Shown here in pieces: positions 17,478-27,277 of a DNA stretch of 64,000 bases; the stretch's first letter is position 1, and each line of letters opens with the position of its first letter. Origin of the DNA: Prochlorococcus marinus str. MIT 9301 (GTDB lineage: Bacteria > Cyanobacteriota > Cyanobacteriia > PCC-6307 > Cyanobiaceae); NCBI RefSeq assembly GCF_000015965.1, contig NC_009091.1, forward strand, positions 434,001 to 498,000, in the 5' to 3' direction. A program made the translations under genes and the position numbers. The notes beneath the pieces are model-generated. The model did not search any database. It was not told the origin of the DNA and saw nothing but the letters and a program-made list of their open reading frames with translations.

Positions 17478-17497
17478 TTTAATTTCCATTTAAATCT

Positions 17498-19003
17498 TTG
17501 GCTGAAACTCATTGGAAAAAGCTGGGTGCTTACCTTAAAGAAACACAAATATTAGGTTCAATCCAAAATACACTTTATTGGGATCAGAATACTGGAATGC
17601 CAAAAAAAGGGGCTTATTGGAGGTCTGAACAACTTACTTATATTGCAAAAGTATTGCATGAAAGAAATTCTTCCGAGGAATTTTCTAATCTGATACAATC
17701 TGCAAAAAATGAACTAGCAGATATTGAAAGAAATTCCGATAATCAACTTTTCATAAAAGATAAAGAAAGAAATATTAGTCTTTTATTGAAGGAATTTAAT
17801 AGAGAAAGAAATTTAGATCCTAAATTAGTTGAGTCTTTAGCAAAGGCAAAATCTAAAGGATATGAAAGCTGGCAAGAAGCTAAGGAAAAATCAGATTTTA
17901 AAATTTTTCTTCCTTTCTTTGAAGAATTAGTTAAATTGCGGATTGAAGAGGCAAAGCAAATATCTATTAAATGTTCACCTTGGGAGACATTAGCCCAACC
18001 CTTTGAGCCTGAATTAAATTTGAAATGGTTGAACAAAATTTTTCAACCTTTGAAAGAAACCATCCCAGGCTTGATTAGAGGACTTAACAAGTCCCAAAAA
18101 AATCAATGGGATTTAAGTCCAGAATCTCAAAAAAAATTATGTTCTAAATTACTTGACGAGTTTGGAAGAGATAGAGATCTCGTAGTTGTTGGACAATCTC
18201 CCCATCCTTTTTCGATTACATTAGGGCCAAATGATTTTAGGATCACTACAAGAATTGTTGAAGGTGAACCATTATCAAGTTTTTTAGCAACCGCGCATGA
18301 GTGGGGGCATTCTATTTATGAGCAGGGTTTGCCATCACAAAGTCATCAATGGTTTGCTTGGCCTTTAGGTCAAGCAACATCTATGGGTATTCATGAAAGT
18401 CAATCTTTATTTTGGGAAAATAGAATAGTTAAATCCAAATCTTTTTCAAAAAGATTTTTTAAAAAATTTGTTTCGGCTGGATGTTCTCTTAATAATTATT
18501 TAGAACTATGGAAATCTATTAATCATTTGGAAGCAGGATTAAATAGGGTGGAAGCGGATGAATTGACTTATGGCTTACACATATTAATAAGAACCGAACT
18601 TGAAATAGATTTAATTGAAAGAGGGTTACCTGCTGAAGATATTCCAACAGAATGGAATAAAAGATATGGTGAACTCCTAGGAATTAAACCATCTAATGAT
18701 TCAGAAGGTTGTCTTCAAGATGTTCATTGGAGTGAAGGGGCGTTTGGATATTTCCCCTCATATTTGTTAGGACATGTTATAAGTGCGCAAATATCTTCTC
18801 AAATGGAAAGAGAAATAGGTTTGATTGACAACTTAATTGAAAATGGTGAATATCAAAAGATCATCTTTTGGTTAAAAAATAATATACATAAATATGGCAG
18901 ATCTGTTAATTGTATGGAGTTGGTAAGAGCTGTAACTAATGAAGAACTATCGCCAAACTATTTTATTAATCATTTAAGGTCTAAAATAAATGATTTTTGC
19001 TGA
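17498..19003 (+). CDS. Carboxypeptidase Taq (M32) metallopeptidase
   Basis: 501 aa, normal for the M32 family. The zinc site HEWGHSIYEQGLP (HExxH, residues ~267-271) is followed by IHESQSLFWEN with the third ligand Glu. Other M32 hallmarks are HPFSITLGPNDFRITTR before the active site and VHWSEGAFGYFPSYLLG after it. It trims C-terminal residues from peptides in the cytoplasm. The start is TTG 17498 (AETHWKKLGAYLKE follows), with no strong ribosome site. It is divergent from the yjbQ operon. Confidence 0.93.
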   Translation: MAETHWKKLGAYLKETQILGSIQNTLYWDQNTGMPKKGAYWRSEQLTYIAKVLHERNSSEEFSNLIQSAKNELADIERNSDNQLFIKDKERNISLLLKEFNRERNLDPKLVESLAKAKSKGYESWQEAKEKSDFKIFLPFFEELVKLRIEEAKQISIKCSPWETLAQPFEPELNLKWLNKIFQPLKETIPGLIRGLNKSQKNQWDLSPESQKKLCSKLLDEFGRDRDLVVVGQSPHPFSITLGPNDFRITTRIVEGEPLSSFLATAHEWGHSIYEQGLPSQSHQWFAWPLGQATSMGIHESQSLFWENRIVKSKSFSKRFFKKFVSAGCSLNNYLELWKSINHLEAGLNRVEADELTYGLHILIRTELEIDLIERGLPAEDIPTEWNKRYGELLGIKPSNDSEGCLQDVHWSEGAFGYFPSYLLGHVISAQISSQMEREIGLIDNLIENGEYQKIIFWLKNNIHKYGRSVNCMELVRAVTNEELSPNYFINHLRSKINDFC

Positions 19004-19066
19004 AACATTACTTTTAAAGAATTTGGTTAGGTGTGAGGATGTAAGATAAACAAAAATAATTTCTTG

Positions 19067-19654
19067 ATGGCAAATCTAAATCAGCCCCCAAGCAGGGTTA
19101 CCCCAAATTTATTGCACATACTAAATGCTTTCACTGATAGCTCAAATACAATAATAAACTCTATTGTTGAATTGAACTCCAATACCATAAATAAATATGA
19201 ATTAATTACAGAAACGGGCCATCTTAAACTTGATAGGGTAGGTTATTCATCACTTGCGTATCCTTTCGCTTATGGATGTATTCCAAGGACATGGGATGAA
19301 GATGGAGATCCACTTGATGTAGAAATTGTTGGAGTAACTGAGCCTTTGATACCGGGATCTATTGTGGAAGCAAGGATTATTGGGGTGATGAAATTTGATG
19401 ACGGTGGAGAGGTCGATGATAAGGTAATAGCGGTTCTCGCAGATGATAAAAGAATGGATCATATCTCAAGTTATGAAGACCTTGGAGATCATTGGTTAAA
19501 AGAAACGAAGTATTATTGGGAGCACTACAAAGATTTAAAAAAACCAGGAACATGTACTGTCAATGGTTTTTTTGGGATAGAAGAAGCTGTTAAAGTGATT
19601 AAAGATTGTGAAGAGAGATACAAAAAAGAAATTGATCCTAAATTAGTAAATTAA
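19067..19654 (+). CDS. ppa: Inorganic pyrophosphatase, family I (complete active site)
   Basis: Hydrolyses PPi to 2 Pi in the cytoplasm. From ATG 19067 (an in-frame TTG lies 3 nt upstream) the product is 195 aa. All expected catalytic residues can be placed: E35, K43-Y-E45, R57, the DGDPLD loop with D79, D81 and D84, the two Asp of DDGGEVDD, the following Lys, and YK in HYKDL. About 30 extra N-terminal residues precede the core. Contrast the second paralogue at 34389, which lacks one of these Asp. It converges with hemC, 6 bp between stops. Confidence 0.95.
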   Translation: MANLNQPPSRVTPNLLHILNAFTDSSNTIINSIVELNSNTINKYELITETGHLKLDRVGYSSLAYPFAYGCIPRTWDEDGDPLDVEIVGVTEPLIPGSIVEARIIGVMKFDDGGEVDDKVIAVLADDKRMDHISSYEDLGDHWLKETKYYWEHYKDLKKPGTCTVNGFFGIEEAVKVIKDCEERYKKEIDPKLVN

Positions 19655-19660
19655 CTAATT

Positions 19661-20611
19661 TTATTTTTCTCTAAATTTTTCAAATATTTCGCTTAGTATT
19701 TCTTCGGCACCTTGCTGCTTTAATTTTTTAGCTAGTTCTTTTCCTATTTCTTCGGGATCATTAATATTGCCAATATGTTGATCTTTAATAAGCCTTTCTC
19801 CATCCAGAGATGCAACCATACCAGTAAGGCAAAGTTTTTCATTCTGAATATTACTATTCACACCTATTGGGACTTGGCATCCACCTTCAAGCTCTCTTAA
19901 AAAAGCCCTTTCTGCTAGACATCTTTGACTGGTGGGTTTATCTTCTAAAATATTTATAATTTCTAAAACTTTTTTATCATCAGATTTACATTCAATGCCT
20001 AGTGCTCCTTGGCCAACGGCATGAAGGGAAATTTCGCTTGGGATAATCTGGTGAATTCTTGATTCAAAGCCTAATCTCTTTAAGCCAGCGGCCGCGAGAA
20101 TTATACAATCAAATTCTCCTGCATCTAATTTTTCAATTCTTGTAATAACATTACCCCTGATGTCTTTGAAAATAAGATGTGGGTACTTATTTCTTAATTG
20201 TGCAAGTCTTCTTAGAGAGCTTGTTCCAACAATCGAACCTTCAGGTAAGGTTTCTAATTTATAACAGTCATTTTTTTTGTTTACTACTAAAGCATCTGCA
20301 GGATCCTCCCTTTTTGTAATGCATCCTAATTTAAGGCCATTGGGCAAATTGGTTGGTAAATCTTTCAGAGAATGTACTGCTATATCAGCATGGCCCACGA
20401 GCATTTGTGCTTCAAGTTCTTTTGTAAATAAGCCTTTGTCGCCTATTTTTGCTAGGGCTACATCAAGGATTTTGTCACCTTGAGTTGCCATAGCTTCTAT
20501 AGATACCTCTAAATTGGGAATATTCCTTTCTAGTTGATCTTTAACCCATAAAGTTTGAACCATTGCTAGCTTACTTCTTCTACTAGCTATTTTTAGCTTA
20601 AAATTAGTCAT
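19661..20611 (-). CDS. hemC: Hydroxymethylbilane synthase (porphobilinogen deaminase)
   Basis: Joins four porphobilinogen units into hydroxymethylbilane. The 316-aa product begins [14 protein letters not shown], continues with [43 protein letters not shown] and [10 protein letters not shown], and carries the dipyrromethane-cofactor Cys in [10 protein letters not shown]. All are standard. It lies 97 bp downstream of sigA on the same strand. Confidence 0.97.
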
Positions 20612-20708
20612 TAAATATTGTTTTGAGTTTGAATAAAAAATTAAGTCGACTGTATTTTAAGCTATTACTTTGCCAGTTTTAAAAGCTGAATAATATACTT
20701 AACTTTTT

Positions 20709-21893
20709 TTATTTTATATATTCTTTTAAAACCCCATTTCGATTTGGATGTCTAAGTTTTCTTAGGGCTTTTGCCTCTATTTGTCTAATTCTTTCTCTCG
20801 TCACATCAAAAATTTGGCCAATTTCTTCAAGAGTTTTCATTCTTCCATCATCAATTCCATATCTCAATCTGAGAACATCTCTTTCTCTTGGACTAAGAGT
20901 GGCTAATACTCCTTCCAAATCTTCTCTTAGTAAAGTTTTAGATACATCTTGCTCTGGATTTTCTATATCAGCCTCTATAAAGTCTCCTAGTCTTGAGTCT
21001 TCTTCTTTCCCTATTGGAGTTTCTAAAGAAATAGGAAGTTGCGCACTTTTAGCTATAAATCTTAATTTTTCGATTGTCATTTCCATACTCTCAGCGATTT
21101 CTTCTTCACTAGGTTTCCTGCCAAATTCTTGACTAAGAACTTTTGTGGTTTTTTTAATTCTGGATATTGTCTCGTATAAGTGAACTGGCAATCTAATAGT
21201 TCTACTTTGATCCGCAATTGCTCTTGTAATAGCTTGGCGAATCCACCAAGTTGCATATGTAGAGAACTTATAACCTTTTTCATGGTCGAATTTTTCCGCT
21301 GCTCTAATTAGACCCAAACTTCCTTCTTGGATTAAATCTTGAAATGATAAACCTCTGTTCATATATTTTTTAGCAATTGAAACAACTAATCTTAAATTTG
21401 ATTGAACCATTTTTTCTTTTGCTCTCCGCCCTAGGAGCAGTCTTCTTCTAAATTTGGGAAGAGGCATATCTATTAACTCGGCCCATTCTCTTACAGATGG
21501 GAAATGCCCTTTTTCTGACTCATATTGAGTTGCTAGCTCTTCTAATTGGAGTAAGTCAGCAATTTTTCTTGCAAGCTCAATTTCTTCATCTGGTCTTAAA
21601 AGTCTAATTCTTCCGATTTCTTGGAGATAAACTCTTATTGAATCTTCAGTATAGATACCTTTTGGCCCAAGTTTTATATTCCCGAGCCCTTTATCTTCTT
21701 CTTCAGAATCACTAAATTCATTATTGTTATTTTCAATACTGCTTTCGTTTAACTCAGCAGATGTTTTTAAGGGTTGGCTATTTTTATTACTATCTTCTTC
21801 AACTACGGTTTCTAAATTTGTATTAATTTTTTTATTGATCTTTTTTTTGGAACTGGGCTTGGAATTCTTTGATTCTGCTGCGACTGGACACAT
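20709..21893 (-). CDS. sigA: Principal sigma-70 factor of RNA polymerase
   Basis: 394-aa group 1 sigma factor. Regions in order: acidic N-terminal ~70 residues; 1.2 [16 protein letters not shown]; 2.1-2.4 including [22 protein letters not shown] and [15 protein letters not shown] (-10 recognition); 3.0-3.1 [15 protein letters not shown]; 4.2 [30 protein letters not shown] (-35 recognition helix). It starts at ATG 21893 with a strong AAAGGAG (21906-21900) 6 nt before the ATG, one of the best ribosome sites in the window. It is followed by hemC. Confidence 0.97.
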   Translation of the reverse strand: MCPVAAESKNSKPSSKKKINKKINTNLETVVEEDSNKNSQPLKTSAELNESSIENNNNEFSDSEEEDKGLGNIKLGPKGIYTEDSIRVYLQEIGRIRLLRPDEEIELARKIADLLQLEELATQYESEKGHFPSVREWAELIDMPLPKFRRRLLLGRRAKEKMVQSNLRLVVSIAKKYMNRGLSFQDLIQEGSLGLIRAAEKFDHEKGYKFSTYATWWIRQAITRAIADQSRTIRLPVHLYETISRIKKTTKVLSQEFGRKPSEEEIAESMEMTIEKLRFIAKSAQLPISLETPIGKEEDSRLGDFIEADIENPEQDVSKTLLREDLEGVLATLSPRERDVLRLRYGIDDGRMKTLEEIGQIFDVTRERIRQIEAKALRKLRHPNRNGVLKEYIK

Positions 21894-22216
21894 AATAGAC
21901 TCCTTTCTACGGTGAATTTAACTAGATAAAATTTTATTTAGGGCTAATTTGAACATTTAGTAGTAAAGTTCCCCTTAGTTTTTAAAAAACATTTTCACAA
22001 AATGAGAATAAGAAAAGTTTTCTAAATTGTTGAAAAATTTAAATAGTGCTATAGATTACCTAAAGTAAAAAGTCTTGGGATTTCTCAGACAGGCAGACCA
22101 TTTTTTGAATTTTCAGTCAATGATCAAAGCTTCATGTCTCCCTTAAGAGCAGGATACTTACAATGTGCAAAAAACACTTTGTGGAATGTTCAACAATCCA
22201 ATACTAAGAAAAAGTT
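21894..22216. other. 323-bp divergent region between sigA and priA
   Basis: This is the longest protein-poor gap. Its left side carries the sigA leader and ribosome site; the middle is AT-rich; the right side (about 22075-22200) is visibly less AT-biased and contains the 28-codon ORF described separately and the words CAGAC-AGG-CAGAC. I see no convincing -35/-10 pair, no terminator and no recognisable structured RNA. A small RNA or long priA leader here is possible. Confidence 0.5.
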
Positions 22217-22220
22217 TTGA
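22134..22220 (+). CDS. Possible 28-residue leader ORF overlapping the priA start
   Basis: ATG 22134 to TGA 22218-22220, encoding a 28-residue basic peptide that begins MSPLRAGYLQ. The stop TGA overlaps the TTG start of priA (TTGA), the arrangement seen in translational coupling. There is no clear ribosome site. It may be chance; conservation across strains would decide. Confidence 0.25.
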   Translation: MSPLRAGYLQCAKNTLWNVQQSNTKKKF

Positions 22221-24493
22221 AGCCGGCAAGTAATCAATTATTAAATATCTCCTACAAATTGGAAATTTTGCTTGATATAGGTAGTAGTAATGAAAACTTT
22301 TACTATTTAGATGGAAATAATCTTGGCGCAGAAGTTGGAGATATTGTAAGCGTGAGACTAAGAGGGAGATTATTGAATGGGTTGGTGATTTCGAAAAAAG
22401 GCTTTTCGACAATCAATAATGATGAAGCAAATATTACCGGAGGTAAAAGTATAAAATATTTGTTTGTTGAAAGTATTTTGCATAAAAAAATAATTGATGA
22501 ATCTTGGAGAGAATGGATAGATTCCCTAGCTTCTTTTTATATGGTTAGTAATTTAAAAATGTTTAAAACTGCATTTCCTCCTGGTTGGATTGGTAAATAT
22601 AAGAATTTTTCTAAAGGTTTAAAAGATCAAATATGGATTGAAACTAAAAAAGAATTTGATATTAAGAAAAATGGATTAACCAAAAAAGAATTTTTTTTAA
22701 TGAATACTTTGTCTGAAAAAGGTAATTGGCAAAGTGAACTAATAAAGTCTGGTTTTAATTACACGCTAATTAATTCAATGGTCAGTAAAAACTATCTTGT
22801 TAAATCTAAAAGAAAAAAAAATATAAATAGTAAATTAAATTCCTTTTTAAATGATCATATTGCAACTAAAAAACCAAATCTTACAAATGAGCAAAAAATT
22901 GCATTTCAAGAATTTCTAACAATGGAACCAGGAGATGTATTACTTCTATGGGGCGAAACAGGTTCAGGTAAAACAGAAGTTTATATGAGAATTACTGAAG
23001 ATCAATTTCTTAAGAAAAAAAGTTGTTTGTTATTAGCCCCCGAAATTGGACTAATTCCTCAACTTATTGATAGGTTTAGTCGGCGATTTAATAATGTCGT
23101 TTACGAATATCATAGTAATTGTTCTCCCAATCATAGAACTTTAGTTTGGAAGAAAATTATTAATGCTAATGAACCATTAATAGTAATAGGAACAAGGTCG
23201 GCAGTATTTCTTCCAATCAAAAATCTAGGTTTAATAATAATGGATGAAGAACATGATGTTTCTTATAAACAAGATAGTCCTATGCCTTGTTATGACGCGA
23301 GAGAAATTGCTATTGAAAAAGTAAAAAGGAATTCTGCAAAGTTAATTTTTGGGAGTGCAACCCCATCAATGAAGACTTGGAAAAAGTGTATTTTTGGAAG
23401 GGATTTTAAATTGGTAAGAATGATTGAGAGGATATCCAGTAATAAGACTCCTGAAATAAAAATTATTGATATGCGGGATGAGTTCAAGAAGGGAAATATA
23501 AAAATATTTTCCAATGAATTATTACAATTGCTTCCTCAATTACGGTTAAAAAAAGAGCAAGCAATAATTTTGATCCCTAGGAGGGGGCATAGTGGATTTT
23601 TAAGTTGTAGAAATTGCGGATATTTAATAAATTGTCCCAACTGTGACGTTCCTTTATCAGTTCATCTCGGATCACAAGGAAAAAAATGGTTACGCTGTCA
23701 TTGGTGTGATCATAAATCGAGATTGATCAATCGTTGCCCAGATTGTCATTCAACTGCTTTTAAACCTTTTGGAATTGGGACACAAAGGGTAATAGAGTTT
23801 TTAAATGAAGAATTTCCTGACTTAAGAGTACTTCGCTTTGATAGAGATACAACCTCAGGAAAGGATGGACATAGAGATATTCTTTCAAAGTTTTCTAAAG
23901 GCGATGCTGATATTCTTGTAGGAACTCAGATGTTGGCAAAAGGTATTGACATTCCCAATATTACTCTTTCAGTAGTTATCGCAGCAGATGGATTGCTTCA
24001 CCGCCCAGATATTTCGGCAGAAGAAAAATCATTACAATTGTTTTTGCAAGTAGCTGGAAGGGCAGGCAGGGCTGAAAAAAAAGGAAAAGTAATTTTTCAA
24101 ACATATAAACCTAACCACCCGGTGATTTCGTATCTTCAGAAAAGAGATTATGAAAGATTCTTAATTGAAAACTCGAGATTGAGAAAGGAAGCCAATTTAT
24201 TTCCATTTTGCACGATTTGCCTTCTTAAATTATCAGGTGATAATTATGAATTAACTGAATCAATTGCAATAAAATTAGCGAAATACCTACTCAATTTTTG
24301 TGAGAAAAAGAACTGGAAATTAATTGGTCCCGCTCCTAGTTTAATTGCTAAAGTCGGTAAAAAATTTAGATGGCAGATATTAATACATGGTCCGGAAGGA
24401 ACAAAGATACCTTTGCCTGATAGATCAATATTATGGAAACTTATTCCAAAAAATGTTTTTTTAACAATTGATGTTAATCCAGCAGAGTTGTAA
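22217..24493 (+). CDS. priA: Primosomal protein N' (replication restart helicase PriA)
   Basis: 758-aa superfamily 2 helicase that reloads the replisome at stalled forks. Walker A LWGETGSGKTEVYM, DEEH box (IMDEEHDVSYKQ), motif III FGSATPS, paired zinc-finger cysteines (CRNCGYLINCPNCD and CHWCDHKSRLINRCPDCHS), then VGTQMLAKGIDIPN and QVAGRAGRAEKKG. The N-terminal DNA-binding domain (LEILLDIGSS...VGDIVSVRLRGR) is complete. The only plausible start is TTG 22217: an in-frame stop lies at 22205-22207. It abuts the convergent DUF3153 gene with no spacer. Confidence 0.95.
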   Translation: MKPASNQLLNISYKLEILLDIGSSNENFYYLDGNNLGAEVGDIVSVRLRGRLLNGLVISKKGFSTINNDEANITGGKSIKYLFVESILHKKIIDESWREWIDSLASFYMVSNLKMFKTAFPPGWIGKYKNFSKGLKDQIWIETKKEFDIKKNGLTKKEFFLMNTLSEKGNWQSELIKSGFNYTLINSMVSKNYLVKSKRKKNINSKLNSFLNDHIATKKPNLTNEQKIAFQEFLTMEPGDVLLLWGETGSGKTEVYMRITEDQFLKKKSCLLLAPEIGLIPQLIDRFSRRFNNVVYEYHSNCSPNHRTLVWKKIINANEPLIVIGTRSAVFLPIKNLGLIIMDEEHDVSYKQDSPMPCYDAREIAIEKVKRNSAKLIFGSATPSMKTWKKCIFGRDFKLVRMIERISSNKTPEIKIIDMRDEFKKGNIKIFSNELLQLLPQLRLKKEQAIILIPRRGHSGFLSCRNCGYLINCPNCDVPLSVHLGSQGKKWLRCHWCDHKSRLINRCPDCHSTAFKPFGIGTQRVIEFLNEEFPDLRVLRFDRDTTSGKDGHRDILSKFSKGDADILVGTQMLAKGIDIPNITLSVVIAADGLLHRPDISAEEKSLQLFLQVAGRAGRAEKKGKVIFQTYKPNHPVISYLQKRDYERFLIENSRLRKEANLFPFCTICLLKLSGDNYELTESIAIKLAKYLLNFCEKKNWKLIGPAPSLIAKVGKKFRWQILIHGPEGTKIPLPDRSILWKLIPKNVFLTIDVNPAEL

Positions 24494-25603
24494 TTACTTT
24501 GATGGAAGTTGAGGCAAATCTGTACCTAATTTAAATCTATAGAATCTTAATAAATAAGCTAATACTGTAATCATTAAAATAGTAGATATCCCAATCAAAA
24601 GTTTGTTCATGTTCCAGAAAGAAAATTCAAGACTATTTATCTGCCCTTGATTTAAATTCCAAATTATTAGATTTTTGGTGATTTCTAAATTTAAATTATT
24701 TTTATTAGTAAGGGTAACTTTATTAGGGTGAACAATTTTGAAAATGAGTTCTAAATTTTCAACACCTTGGATAGAAGTTAGATCCAAATCTAACCTGTAA
24801 AAGTATTTTTTAAAAAATATGAAGTTTTTTTGATTAGTATTAATATCTATATTTGTTGATCCTCCTGCTAACTCTCCAGCTGTGTTTTGGGTGATTTTAA
24901 GTACTTGCTTTGTATCTTCTAGATTGAGATTTTTATGTTTCAAAGAAAAGGCTGATTCGTCTTGTTTAATTTCTGCGTCAGGGAAAATATCTTTCATCTT
25001 CTCTTCAAATTTTAATTGCCAAGGAAATTTCTTTATGTATTTACTTTCTATCACTAAATTATTGGTTATTGAATCAAGTTCGCTAAGATCAAGGGTATCC
25101 TCAACTTTAACGCAGCCACTTAAAAGGGGAATCAATAATAATAGTATTAAAACAATGATCAGTGAAAAACCTTTTTGAAAGGGTTTTGTTTCACCAGTAG
25201 GAGTCTCAGTTACATTAATAAATTTCTTTTTCTTGAATACTTCTTTTTTTTTGCGTAGTGAGTTAAGAGATTTTTTATTAAGTGATGGGTTGCTTTCAAA
25301 CTGAACGTTCCAATTCTCTGGCTTTTTAATGTCAGGAGAGTCTATAACTTCCATCAAATATTTTGCATTTTCTCTCGTCTTATTATCGTAAGATTTTAGA
25401 AGTTCTTTACAAAGTTTTTTAGCTTCCTCCTTTTTATTGATACCACAAAGAGCAGTAATTAAGATTGTTCTTAAATTCACTCCCTCTTTACTTGACAAAG
25501 GAAATGATTCGATTAAAGGTAAAAGAAATTCAATACAATAATGATACTCACCTTTTGCTAAAGCAAGTTCTACTGTTTCTAAAACTTGCTCATAAGTTTT
25601 CAT
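24494..25603 (-). CDS. DUF3153-type membrane protein with an N-terminal helical-repeat domain
   Basis: 369 aa. Residues 1-85 look like paired helices of a TPR-type repeat (VLETVELALAKGEYHYCIEFLLPLIES; KKEEAKKLCKELLKSYDN). A basic linker precedes a hydrophobic segment at 146-160 ending LLSGC164, a lipobox-like sequence but internal. The following ~170 residues (KVEDTLDLSEL...KFPWQLKFEEKMKDIFPDAEI) match my recollection of cyanobacterial DUF3153, and a second membrane helix lies near 333-352. Function is unknown. It follows argB by 3 bp and is probably co-transcribed with it. Confidence 0.75.
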   Translation of the reverse strand: MKTYEQVLETVELALAKGEYHYCIEFLLPLIESFPLSSKEGVNLRTILITALCGINKKEEAKKLCKELLKSYDNKTRENAKYLMEVIDSPDIKKPENWNVQFESNPSLNKKSLNSLRKKKEVFKKKKFINVTETPTGETKPFQKGFSLIIVLILLLLIPLLSGCVKVEDTLDLSELDSITNNLVIESKYIKKFPWQLKFEEKMKDIFPDAEIKQDESAFSLKHKNLNLEDTKQVLKITQNTAGELAGGSTNIDINTNQKNFIFFKKYFYRLDLDLTSIQGVENLELIFKIVHPNKVTLTNKNNLNLEITKNLIIWNLNQGQINSLEFSFWNMNKLLIGISTILMITVLAYLLRFYRFKLGTDLPQLPSK

Positions 25604-25606
25604 AGT

Positions 25607-26458
25607 TTAAGCGACTATCATTGTCCCTATTCCGGTATTTGTAAAAATTTCAAGAAGTAACGAATGTTGTACTCTTCCATCAATGATGTGAGCAGCTTTG
25701 ACTCCTTGAGCTAAAGCCCTAATGCAGCATTCTGTCTTTGGAATCATACCTTCAGTCACAATTTTTTTATCAATTAAATCTCTTGCCTCTTTGAGATTCG
25801 TTTTTTCGACAAGACTATTTTTATTATCTTTTTCTTTTAAAATCCCTTGAGTATCAGTAAGAAGAATAAGTTTTTCCGCACTTATTGCAGCAGCAATTTC
25901 TCCAGCAACAAAATCTGCATTAATGTTATGTGAAATCCCCTCCACTGTTGATCCAATACTTGAAATAATAGGGATATATCCTTTAGAAATAAGAGGATCT
26001 AATATTTCAGGATTGATTTTTGTGACCTCACCCACTAACCCATGGCTCCCATCTCCTAGTTCTCTTGATTGAATTAAGTTGCCATCAAGACCTGATATTC
26101 CCACTGCTAAGGATCCAGTTTTATTAATGCCTTTTACAATTTGTTTGTTAACTCTACCCATTAGAACCATCTCGACAATTTCCATTGTTTTTTGATCAGT
26201 AATTCTTAATCCATTTTCAAATTTAGGAGATATTTCTAATTTCTTTAACCAATTATTAATCTCGGGTCCACCTCCATGAATTACTATCGGACAAACCCCC
26301 ACAGTTGATAAAAGTGCTATATCTCTAAAAAAAGCATTTTTTAAATCATCATCCTCCATAACAGAACCGCCATACTTGATAACAATTTTTCTGCCTGAGA
26401 AACTTTGTATATATGGAAGTGCTTCACTTAATATTGATACTCTTTGAGAATCATTCAT
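25607..26458 (-). CDS. argB: Acetylglutamate kinase
   Basis: Second step of arginine synthesis; in cyanobacteria it is feedback-inhibited by arginine and controlled by PII. The 283-aa product has [10 protein letters not shown] (residue ~24), [38 protein letters not shown] and LTDTQGIL. An N-terminal helix ([17 protein letters not shown]), as in arginine-sensitive hexameric NAGKs, is present. It starts at ATG 26458 and sits between the DUF2854 gene (64 bp) and the DUF3153 gene (3 bp). Confidence 0.96.
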   Translation of the reverse strand: MNDSQRVSILSEALPYIQSFSGRKIVIKYGGSVMEDDDLKNAFFRDIALLSTVGVCPIVIHGGGPEINNWLKKLEISPKFENGLRITDQKTMEIVEMVLMGRVNKQIVKGINKTGSLAVGISGLDGNLIQSRELGDGSHGLVGEVTKINPEILDPLISKGYIPIISSIGSTVEGISHNINADFVAGEIAAAISAEKLILLTDTQGILKEKDNKNSLVEKTNLKEARDLIDKKIVTEGMIPKTECCIRALAQGVKAAHIIDGRVQHSLLLEIFTNTGIGTMIVA

Positions 26459-26522
26459 TATTAAAAATCATTAAAACTTGATTGAATTGAGAAGTTAGGT
26501 TTTTACAAATATATCCCTATAT

Positions 26523-27053
26523 TCAATAAAAGAGAATAAAATCAAATTCTTTTTTATTATCGTCGATAATAAATTCTGATTCAAGACCTTTGACGAAAAA
26601 CCTGTTTAGTCTTTCTTGTTTTTCAATCCATTTTTCTAGAGGGACAGCATTTAATTCGAAACGCATTCTGAGACCATTTTTTTCTTCTTTTGTAATTTCT
26701 TCTATTTCTTTAAGTTGAGGGGGATTATCCTCGTCCCACAAATTTAACGACTCTAATGACGATTCAAGATGAGCTTTTATCCCATATCTCCATCTTGTAA
26801 CATCTTTAACTAGTGCTGTTAGTTCTGTTGGTCTATTAAATTTATTTGTCGCAAAATTTGTCTTGTCAAACAACTCCACAGGAGGTATTTCGGAAGTCTT
26901 TAAACCTAATCCAATTAGAAAAATAGGTACTCCATAAAAGAAAGTAGGTACACTTAAATTTACTGAGTCTGTAAAATAAGCAGTCATGCCAACAAAAGCT
27001 AATATACCCCCAACTGTTACGATTAAGTTTCCAGGCGATAGGTATTTCTTCAT
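26523..27053 (-). CDS. DUF2854-type membrane protein
   Basis: 176 aa from the ATG at 27053 (MKKYLSPGNLIVTVGG). A longer frame starting upstream would overlap the divergent small gene, so the shorter start is preferred. Two hydrophobic helices at about residues 9-26 and 34-50 (NLSVPTFFYGVPIFLIGLG) are followed by a soluble domain with KTSEIPPVELFDKTNF, RWRYGIKAHLESSLESLNLW and PLEKW. This resembles the cyanobacterial/plastid DUF2854 family of unknown function. It precedes argB. Confidence 0.8.
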   Translation of the reverse strand: MKKYLSPGNLIVTVGGILAFVGMTAYFTDSVNLSVPTFFYGVPIFLIGLGLKTSEIPPVELFDKTNFATNKFNRPTELTALVKDVTRWRYGIKAHLESSLESLNLWDEDNPPQLKEIEEITKEEKNGLRMRFELNAVPLEKWIEKQERLNRFFVKGLESEFIIDDNKKEFDFILFY

Positions 27054-27066
27054 TTGAATTAGTAAA

Positions 27067-27276
27067 ATGAGTTTGTATGGTCTAACAAGTATTATGCAAG
27101 ATCCTAACACTGCAAATCAAGAAGATTTAATTTTTAAACTTGATCAAGATAGAGCGTGGCTATTAGAAAATCTTGATAAGGGTCAATGGCCAGAAATTAG
27201 AAAGGAACTTGCCGCGCTTGAAAGAAAATTAAGCAAATTTATTATAAGTGTTCAAGAAAATAATGTTGATGTTTGA
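27067..27276 (+). CDS. Small conserved-looking hypothetical protein
   Basis: 69 residues from ATG 27067, or 60 from the ATG at 27094. The body is a charged helical sequence (DLIFKLDQDRAWLLENLDKGQWPEIRKELAALERK) that could form a short coiled coil. No family is recognised. The start at 27067 lies only 13 bp from the divergent DUF2854 start; using 27094 would leave 40 bp. Its stop is 1 bp from that of the convergent ssb gene. Confidence 0.65.
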   Translation: MSLYGLTSIMQDPNTANQEDLIFKLDQDRAWLLENLDKGQWPEIRKELAALERKLSKFIISVQENNVDV

Positions 27277-27277
27277 T

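Noticed and set aside
21894-22216. 6S RNA or another known structured RNA upstream of sigA
   Set aside because: I could not find the long, bulged hairpin of 6S RNA or any other recognisable RNA fold in this gap.
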